This document shows, piece after piece, positions 7,048 to 10,953 of a stretch of DNA of 10,953 bases (position 1 is the first letter of the stretch; each line of letters opens with the position of its first letter). The position numbers were made by a program, and so were the translations under genes. Origin of the DNA: Gammaproteobacteria bacterium (GTDB lineage Bacteria > Pseudomonadota > Gammaproteobacteria > SZUA-229). The notes below the pieces were generated by a model. It did no database searches, was not told the origin of the DNA, and saw nothing but the letters and a program-made list of their open reading frames with translations. The DNA lies in NCBI GenBank assembly GCA_015484935.1, contig WFUQ01000174.1:1-10953 (forward strand). The letters are read 5' to 3'.

Positions 7048-7056
7048 ATTCTAGCA
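7048..7056 (-). promoter_or_regulatory. Extended -10 promoter-like element
   Basis: The minus strand reads TGC TAGAAT, a TGn motif plus five of six matches to TATAAT, just downstream of the rseC stop. The -35 region at 17 bases (GAGCCA) is poor, which extended -10 promoters tolerate. It could drive the candidate small RNA or supply glutaredoxin-lepA by read-through of the terminator. Confidence 0.35.
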
Positions 7057-7074
7057 GATGCCAGCCTGCTTGGC

Positions 7075-7539
7075 TCAGACTTCGCTACGCAGCACGATCT
7101 CCTTTCTGAGCAGGACAGGCATGTAGTTGTGCATGCTGTCCGCACGCCGGAACAGGCTTCTGGAGATGAAGATCCCGACCGCCATCGCAGACAGGGAAAA
7201 GCCGGCTATCTTGAGGTCACGCGAGGCAGCATCGAGTGCCAGCAGGGCATCGCCAGCGAACGCTGCCAGCATCAGCACCAGTACCGGCACGATATAGATG
7301 AGCAGCGAACCTCTGACCACCGCATTTTCCGGTAGTCCCAGTACCACTTGCTCACCGGTGCGGGCATCGAGTGTGTTTTCCAGTTCGAAATGGATGACTT
7401 TCTGACCCACGACTTTGGATAATAGCGAAGTGCCACAGCCTTTATTGACCGAGCACGATTGACAGCTTGACTGTGCCTGCGTCTCCAGTACCAGCTGATT
7501 GCCTCTGACTGCGACCACGGTGGCGAGCTGTTCGAGCAT
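7075..7539 (-). CDS. rseC: RseC/MucC family inner-membrane protein
   Basis: RseC is the fourth gene of the sigma-E operon. In E. coli it has a mild positive effect on sigma-E, and RsxC-RseC-type proteins take part in keeping SoxR reduced. The 154-residue protein has the family plan: an N-terminal cytoplasmic domain with clustered cysteines, CQSC...GCG (Cys26, Cys29, Cys35), then two transmembrane helices (about 77-98 and 111-129) and a short basic tail. The valine-rich start (LEQLATVVAVRGNQLVLET) is typical. The ATG at 7539 lies five bases after the rseB stop with no visible Shine-Dalgarno, so it is probably coupled. The cysteine cluster suggests metal or redox chemistry. A glutaredoxin-like gene follows beyond the terminator, but a functional link is speculation. 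Confidence 0.88.
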   Translation of the reverse strand: MLEQLATVVAVRGNQLVLETQAQSSCQSCSVNKGCGTSLLSKVVGQKVIHFELENTLDARTGEQVVLGLPENAVVRGSLLIYIVPVLVLMLAAFAGDALLALDAASRDLKIAGFSLSAMAVGIFISRSLFRRADSMHNYMPVLLRKEIVLRSEV

Positions 7540-7544
7540 GACGA

Positions 7545-8516
7545 TTATTGGTGATTACCGGAACCGAGCCGGGTAGACAGAGCGATCTGCTGCACGGTCG
7601 ATTCGGGCACTTCCCCCATCACGGTGATGTAGTAATCATCGTTCTTGACACCGTAGGCATTGAGCGCTCCCATGGCGGTCGCACCCTTGAGGTATTTATG
7701 CCCCTGCTGACCATACTCGATGAATACAGAAACCGATGCCAGTCCGTCGGAGTAGACCAGATGCAGCGCTGTGGAATTATCTTTCTTACGTGTGCTGCTC
7801 TGTGTCAGCATGAAACCCGCAGGCAGTTCACTCACCTGCCAACCGACATCCGGGGTGATGGTACGGTCTTTACCTAACAGACGTTTTTCAAAATCGTCCA
7901 GTCCGGGGTAATCGAACTTTGAAGCCGGCAACGAATCTTTATATTCCAGCTGAGTGAACATCATCTGCTCGATCACTTTGTCATCATCGGCGACCAGATC
8001 ACAGCGCAACAACACACCGGTATCCTTGTCTACCCAGTAACGATAGCCGTAACGGTTGCTGTCTTTAGGATGTAACTTGATCACCGCAGTCTTGTGGTCG
8101 GCGATACGGTCATCATCCAGCCGTTCTATCTCGTAATAGGATTGCAGTTTGTCGAGATTCTGCGGTAACGCCGGGTGCAATCCTGTCTTCTGTTTGGTCT
8201 CGGTGACCGTGTATATCTTTCTGTCAGGGTAGATGGAGATCACTTCATCATTGTTGCGGATGACATGGCGGGCCTCACCATTCATGAACTCCAGACTCTC
8301 TCGTACACCGTCTGCATCGGCGGTGTGATTGACCCGCATGGTTATCAGGTTGTCTGCTTTACGCAGCACGAACACGCCCTGATAGTTCAGACGTTTGTCC
8401 GCTGCTGACATCTTCTCCAGCAGGTCGGAGATATGATCAGCCAGAACCGGCTGACTCAGAAGTAAAAACAGACCGAATAATACGGTCTGTCTTGTGGAAC
8501 GATGATGCTTCAACAT
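7545..8516 (-). CDS. rseB: Periplasmic regulator RseB/MucB
   Basis: RseB binds the periplasmic part of RseA and shields it from DegS cleavage. Mislocalised lipoproteins or lipopolysaccharide relieve this block. The 323-residue protein starts with a signal peptide: basic MLKHHRSTRQ, hydrophobic TVLFGLFLLL, and a likely cleavage after Ala26 (VLA-D). The N-terminal LolA-like domain covers about 27-215, with the family feature YQGVFVLRKADNLITMRV near 44-61. The C-terminal domain (about 225-320) contains VGWQVSELPAGFMLT and the HLVYSDGLASVSVFIE block that defines MucB/RseB proteins. The ATG lies ten bases after the rseA stop. Length agrees with E. coli RseB (318). Confidence 0.95.
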   Translation of the reverse strand: MLKHHRSTRQTVLFGLFLLLSQPVLADHISDLLEKMSAADKRLNYQGVFVLRKADNLITMRVNHTADADGVRESLEFMNGEARHVIRNNDEVISIYPDRKIYTVTETKQKTGLHPALPQNLDKLQSYYEIERLDDDRIADHKTAVIKLHPKDSNRYGYRYWVDKDTGVLLRCDLVADDDKVIEQMMFTQLEYKDSLPASKFDYPGLDDFEKRLLGKDRTITPDVGWQVSELPAGFMLTQSSTRKKDNSTALHLVYSDGLASVSVFIEYGQQGHKYLKGATAMGALNAYGVKNDDYYITVMGEVPESTVQQIALSTRLGSGNHQ

Positions 8517-8526
8517 TCTGTCTGGT

Positions 8527-9117
8527 TCACTCTGCTGATTTATAACCTACGGCTCTGACATAAGGTAATCGACCCTGCATGGTATCCTGAGCAGCAAACT
8601 CGGAATGCTCATCCAGATACTTGTTCAGATTCACGTTGGCGAAGTTGGCCGGATTGACATGTTCGACAGGTCTCGCCGCGACGGTCACAGTACTGTTCGT
8701 CATCACCGGCTGGTCAGTCGATGCTATCTGTTGCTGCCCTGCACCGGGTGCGATCGAATCAGACTGGTCCAGCGTCACCACCACGACCAGTGCCACAGAA
8801 GCGGCGATAGCGAGCCCACCGACAGGCTGTAACCACGATGAGAAATCGAACCAGGATGAACCGGTGTTCCTGCTGGAAGCGGCCGGTCTCTGCTGCGTTG
8901 CGGTAACCGGTTCGGCGGCGATAGCAGCACTGACCTGCGAACTCACATCCAGCATCGACGCTTCACTGAGCTGGTCACGCATGACATCGCCGATCACCTG
9001 ATAGTGGCTGGCTGTTTTCGCCAGACCTTCACCGGTGACACTGCCAGCCTCGCTGCTTTCCAGCGCATCATCCATGTAGGCGGATAATTGCTCTTTGTTG
9101 TCGGTTACATTATTCAT
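8527..9117 (-). CDS. rseA: Anti-sigma-E factor RseA/MucA
   Basis: RseA is a single-pass inner-membrane protein that sequesters sigma-E with its cytoplasmic N-terminus. DegS and RseP cut it during envelope stress. From the ATG at 9117 it has 196 residues. The anti-sigma domain (about 8-65) begins EQLSAYMDDAL and has the conserved HYQVIGDVMRDQL block (38-50). One transmembrane helix spans about 99-117 (GLAIAASVALVVVV). The periplasmic part ends RLPYVRAVGY (183-192), a patch conserved in MucA-type proteins and needed for RseB interaction in the family. The start at 9117 is supported by a GGTGA site five bases upstream; an in-frame ATG at 9129 lacks one, and longer extensions would overlap rpoE. 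Gap to rpoE is 34 bases. Confidence 0.94.
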   Translation of the reverse strand: MNNVTDNKEQLSAYMDDALESSEAGSVTGEGLAKTASHYQVIGDVMRDQLSEASMLDVSSQVSAAIAAEPVTATQQRPAASSRNTGSSWFDFSSWLQPVGGLAIAASVALVVVVTLDQSDSIAPGAGQQQIASTDQPVMTNSTVTVAARPVEHVNPANFANVNLNKYLDEHSEFAAQDTMQGRLPYVRAVGYKSAE

Positions 9118-9122
9118 AATCT

Positions 9123-9127
9123 TCACC
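9123..9127 (-). promoter_or_regulatory. Ribosome-binding site deciding the rseA start
   Basis: GGTGA on the minus strand, five bases before the ATG at 9117. It favours this start over in-frame starts further upstream (9129, 9252). Confidence 0.5.
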
Positions 9128-9151
9128 ATCACATATGGTCGGTAGCGTTCT

Positions 9152-9760
9152 TTAATATTCGTTGACACCGTGGCTGGAGCTGTCCAGCAAGGGTGACAGT
9201 TTTTCATCGATGGCCTCGCGTGCCCGAAATATTCTCGAACGTACGGTGCCAATCGGACAATCCATCACATCGGCGATCTCCTCGTAACTCAGCCCTTCGA
9301 TCTCGCGCAGGGTGATCGCCTCACGCAGATCCGGTGGCAGGTCACCGATCGCCTTGTTCACCGTTGACTTTAGTTCACTGGCGAACATTTCTCTTTCCGG
9401 CGTGGCAAATTCCGTCAACCAGGCACCAGCATCGTACTTTTCGACTTCCTGTGCATCGATACTGTTCTGCGGTGTCTTGCGCCCGGTCGCGACCAGATGA
9501 TTCTTCGCCGTATTGATCGCGATACGATACAGCCAGGTGTAGAAGGCACTGTCACCTCTGAAGTTCGGTAGTGCCCTGTACGCCTTGATGAATGCTTCCT
9601 GCACCACATCCGGCACATCGTCGGCATTGCGTAGAAAGCGGACCACCAGCTTGGCGATGCGGGTCTGATATTTCAGCACCAGTACGTCGAATGCTTTTTT
9701 ATCGCCCTGTTGTACGCGCTCTACCAGCGCCTGATCAATACTTTTTTCACTAGCACCCAT
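9152..9760 (-). CDS. rpoE: RNA polymerase sigma factor RpoE (sigma-E/AlgU)
   Basis: This group 4 (ECF) sigma factor directs RNA polymerase to envelope-stress promoters. The 202 residues consist of region 2 (about 10-95) and region 4 (about 130-186) with a short linker. Region 2 carries DDVPDVVQEAFIKAYRALPNF (47-67), core binding, and GDSAFYTWLYRIAINTAKN (69-87), the -10 recognition and melting segment. Region 4 has LPPDLREAITLREIEGLSYEE and the helix-turn-helix GTVRSRIFRAREAI (171-184), which reads GGAACTT-type -35 elements. The ATG at 9760 has a strong AGAGGAG site ten bases upstream. A sigma-E-type promoter lies upstream, implying autoregulation. The gene is divergent from nadB, as in E. 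coli. Confidence 0.97.
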   Translation of the reverse strand: MGASEKSIDQALVERVQQGDKKAFDVLVLKYQTRIAKLVVRFLRNADDVPDVVQEAFIKAYRALPNFRGDSAFYTWLYRIAINTAKNHLVATGRKTPQNSIDAQEVEKYDAGAWLTEFATPEREMFASELKSTVNKAIGDLPPDLREAITLREIEGLSYEEIADVMDCPIGTVRSRIFRAREAIDEKLSPLLDSSSHGVNEY

Positions 9761-9770
9761 TCAGGGGCCA

Positions 9771-9777
9771 CTCCTCT
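9771..9777 (-). promoter_or_regulatory. Strong ribosome-binding site of rpoE
   Basis: AGAGGAG on the minus strand, ten bases before the rpoE ATG. It is the best Shine-Dalgarno match in the cluster and supports the chosen start. Confidence 0.6.
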
Positions 9778-9800
9778 AGCCGCAATCCTTCGCCTGTGTT

Positions 9801-9829
9801 TTGTGACAAGCCTTTCCTGCTTTAGTTCT
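9801..9829 (-). promoter_or_regulatory. rpoE: Putative sigma-E-dependent promoter of rpoE (autoregulation)
   Basis: On the minus strand AGAACTA (9829-9823) resembles the GGAACTT -35 element of sigma-E. After a 15-base spacer comes GTCACAA (9807-9801), resembling the GTCTGA/TCAAA -10. The geometry equals that of known sigma-E promoters such as rpoH P3. A start about 6-8 bases downstream gives a leader of roughly 35 bases containing the AGAGGAG site. RpoE homologues commonly transcribe their own operon. Confidence 0.6.
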
Positions 9830-9854
9830 ACCTGATCAGTCGAAACCCTGGCAA
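9825..9854 (-). promoter_or_regulatory. rpoE: Possible sigma-70 promoter overlapping the sigma-E promoter
   Basis: TTGCCA (9854-9849) on the minus strand matches the -35 consensus at five of six positions. An 18-base spacer leads to TAGAAC (9830-9825), four of six for -10. The -10 overlaps the sigma-E -35 element, so the two polymerase forms would compete. Basal sigma-70 transcription of rpoE is known in relatives; here it rests only on these hexamers. Confidence 0.28.
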
Positions 9855-9881
9855 TCGATGCAAATTCTGGGCTGACTCGGT

Positions 9882-9899
9882 AAAATCACCGGTTATTGT
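9882..9899. promoter_or_regulatory. Imperfect dyad in the rpoE-nadB intergenic region, possible operator
   Basis: An 18-bp imperfect palindrome is centred on ACCGGT (9888-9893), with seven of nine half-site positions paired. The sequence TAAAATC at its left side (9881-9887) recurs at 9910-9916, each preceded by a TCG. It lies between the two divergent starts, so a regulator could bind here, but no known motif is recognised. Confidence 0.22.
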
Positions 9900-9980
9900 T
9901 AAGATATCGTAAAATCTGGCGTAACTTACCCGATTCACCCCACAACATAAAGCGCGGCATACCAAACACAGCATCTGCCC

Positions 9981-10953
9981 ATGACCATCGAACACAGCTA
10001 TGACGTCCTCATCATCGGCGGCGGTGCCGCCGGTCTCAGTCTGGCACTGCGCCTGCAGGACTGCTGTAGCGTCGCCATCATCAATAAAGGCCCGGCCAAA
10101 GATGGCAGCACTTTCTATGCGCAGGGCGGAATATCCTCGGTGTTAAGCTCGAACGATTCCTACCAGTCTCACATCGATGACACCTTGCGTGCCGGAGCAG
10201 GCCTGTGTGATCCGGATACCGTCAGCTTCACCATCGAGCACGGGCCGGAGTGCATAAGATGGTTGCAGGACCTTGGCGTGCCCTTCAGCAAAGAAGGCAA
10301 TGTCGAAGGTGGGCGCGCACTGCATCTCACCCGCGAAGGCGGTCACAGCCACCGTCGAGTGGTGCATGCGGCCGATGCCACCGGCAAGGCACTGAGTGAC
10401 ACCCTCTATAATCACGCCAGCCACAGCGATAATATCGACTTCTACCAGCAGCATATCGTGGTGGATCTGATCACGACTGCCAAACTGGGACTGGGCGATA
10501 CGGCAAACCGCTGTGTCGGTGCCTACATCCTCAACAAGATCAGCGGACACATCGAAACATTTCGTGCCCGACAGGTCATCCTCGCTACCGGCGGTGCCAG
10601 CAAAGTCTACCTCTACACCAGTAACCCGGACGGTTCCACAGGCGACGGTATCGCGATGGCGTGGCGCGCGGGCTGTCGGGTCAGTAATCTGGAATTCAAT
10701 CAGTTCCACCCCACCTGCCTGTACCATCCGGATGCCAAGTCATTCCTCATCACCGAAGCGGTACGGGGTGAAGGCGGAAAATTATTGCTGCCGGACGGCA
10801 CGCAGTTCATGTCACAGTTCGACGAACGTGCCGAGCTGGCACCACGCGACATCGTCGCCCGTGCGATCGACCATGAGATGAAACGTCTGGGTGCTCCCTG
10901 TCTGTATCTGGATATCAGCCACCGCTCCGCCGCTTTCATCGCCTCGCATTTCC
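9981..10953 (+). CDS. nadB: L-aspartate oxidase, N-terminal 324 residues (3' end outside window)
   Basis: NadB is the FAD enzyme that oxidises L-aspartate to iminoaspartate, the first step of de novo NAD synthesis; NadA uses the product. The frame is open from the ATG at 9981 to the right edge, about 60% of the usual 535-540 residues. Landmarks are the FAD-binding GGGAAGLSLALRL (13-25), GSTFYAQGG (42-50), the HLTREGGHSHRR segment (115-126) with active-site Glu119, LATGGASKVY (201-210), LEFNQFHPT (237-245) with His243, and LAPRDIVARAIDHEMKRLG (286-304) with Arg289. These match E. coli NadB closely and separate it from succinate dehydrogenase. A stop at 9948-9950 and no earlier ATG support the start, though no Shine-Dalgarno and no convincing promoter are seen. 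It is divergent from rpoE. Confidence 0.95.
   Translation, partial: MTIEHSYDVLIIGGGAAGLSLALRLQDCCSVAIINKGPAKDGSTFYAQGGISSVLSSNDSYQSHIDDTLRAGAGLCDPDTVSFTIEHGPECIRWLQDLGVPFSKEGNVEGGRALHLTREGGHSHRRVVHAADATGKALSDTLYNHASHSDNIDFYQQHIVVDLITTAKLGLGDTANRCVGAYILNKISGHIETFRARQVILATGGASKVYLYTSNPDGSTGDGIAMAWRAGCRVSNLEFNQFHPTCLYHPDAKSFLITEAVRGEGGKLLLPDGTQFMSQFDERAELAPRDIVARAIDHEMKRLGAPCLYLDISHRSAAFIASHF

Noticed and set aside
9118-9252. A longer rseA start at 9252 or 9129
   Set aside because: The 9252 start would overlap the end of rpoE by about 100 bases with unrelated sequence, and 9129 has no Shine-Dalgarno; 9117 has GGTGA at good spacing.
9896-9915. TTGTTA and TAAAAT as a sigma-70 promoter for nadB
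   Set aside because: The hexamers are only eight bases apart, and no partner at 16-18 bases was found for either.
10143-10727. A 194-codon open frame on the minus strand at the right end
   Set aside because: It is antisense to nadB, which matches E. coli NadB closely through this whole stretch.
1-10953. Mobile element, CRISPR, phage or defence system
   Set aside because: No transposase, integrase, long terminal repeats, spaced direct repeats, tRNA attachment site or defence domain is seen; the genes are syntenic housekeeping loci.

Overview
The window is a housekeeping chromosomal segment from a gammaproteobacterium. This rests on the gene order as well as the proteins: an rpoE-rseA-rseB-rseC cluster divergent from nadB, followed on the same strand by lepA, lepB, rnc, era and recO. 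E. coli, Pseudomonas and relatives share this backbone. Base composition looks moderate by eye and fairly even, and I see no insertion sequence, integrase, tRNA, rRNA or CRISPR array. I cannot name the genus.

Layout from left to right. (1) Positions 3-233, + strand: the C-terminal end of a lytic transglycosylase (mltF), ending in two overlapping inverted repeats. (2) 277-1104, - strand: a divergent CheR-type methyltransferase fold protein that has lost several residues expected of an active CheR. (3) 1209-4773, - strand: lepB, a DUF4845 membrane protein, rnc, era and recO. The genes from rnc to recO are tightly coupled. (4) 4855-6902, - strand: a small glutaredoxin-like protein gene overlapping or abutting lepA. 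(5) 6963-7056: a Rho-independent terminator, and upstream of it an extended -10 promoter-like element. Together they could bound a small RNA or an attenuated leader. (6) 7075-9760, - strand: rpoE-rseA-rseB-rseC, the envelope-stress sigma factor with its anti-sigma system. (7) 9761-9980: a divergent intergenic region with a good sigma-E-type promoter facing rpoE. (8) 9981 to the right edge, + strand: the first 324 codons of nadB, cut by the window end.

How the genes work together. RpoE is held at the inner membrane by RseA, whose periplasmic part is protected by RseB. RseC is the usual fourth member, of less certain role. A strong terminator then separates this stress cassette from a translation, secretion and RNA-processing cassette: LepA (elongation factor 4), LepB (signal peptidase I), RNase III, Era (30S assembly GTPase) and RecO (recombination mediator). 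Start-stop overlaps and very short gaps imply translational coupling within both cassettes.

I did not find a convincing undescribed system. The points most worth a second look are the catalytically altered CheR-like protein in the slot downstream of recO, the possible small RNA or attenuator between rseC and the glutaredoxin gene, and the lack of a mucD/degP-type protease gene next to rseC. No stretch over 300 bases lacks a gene.
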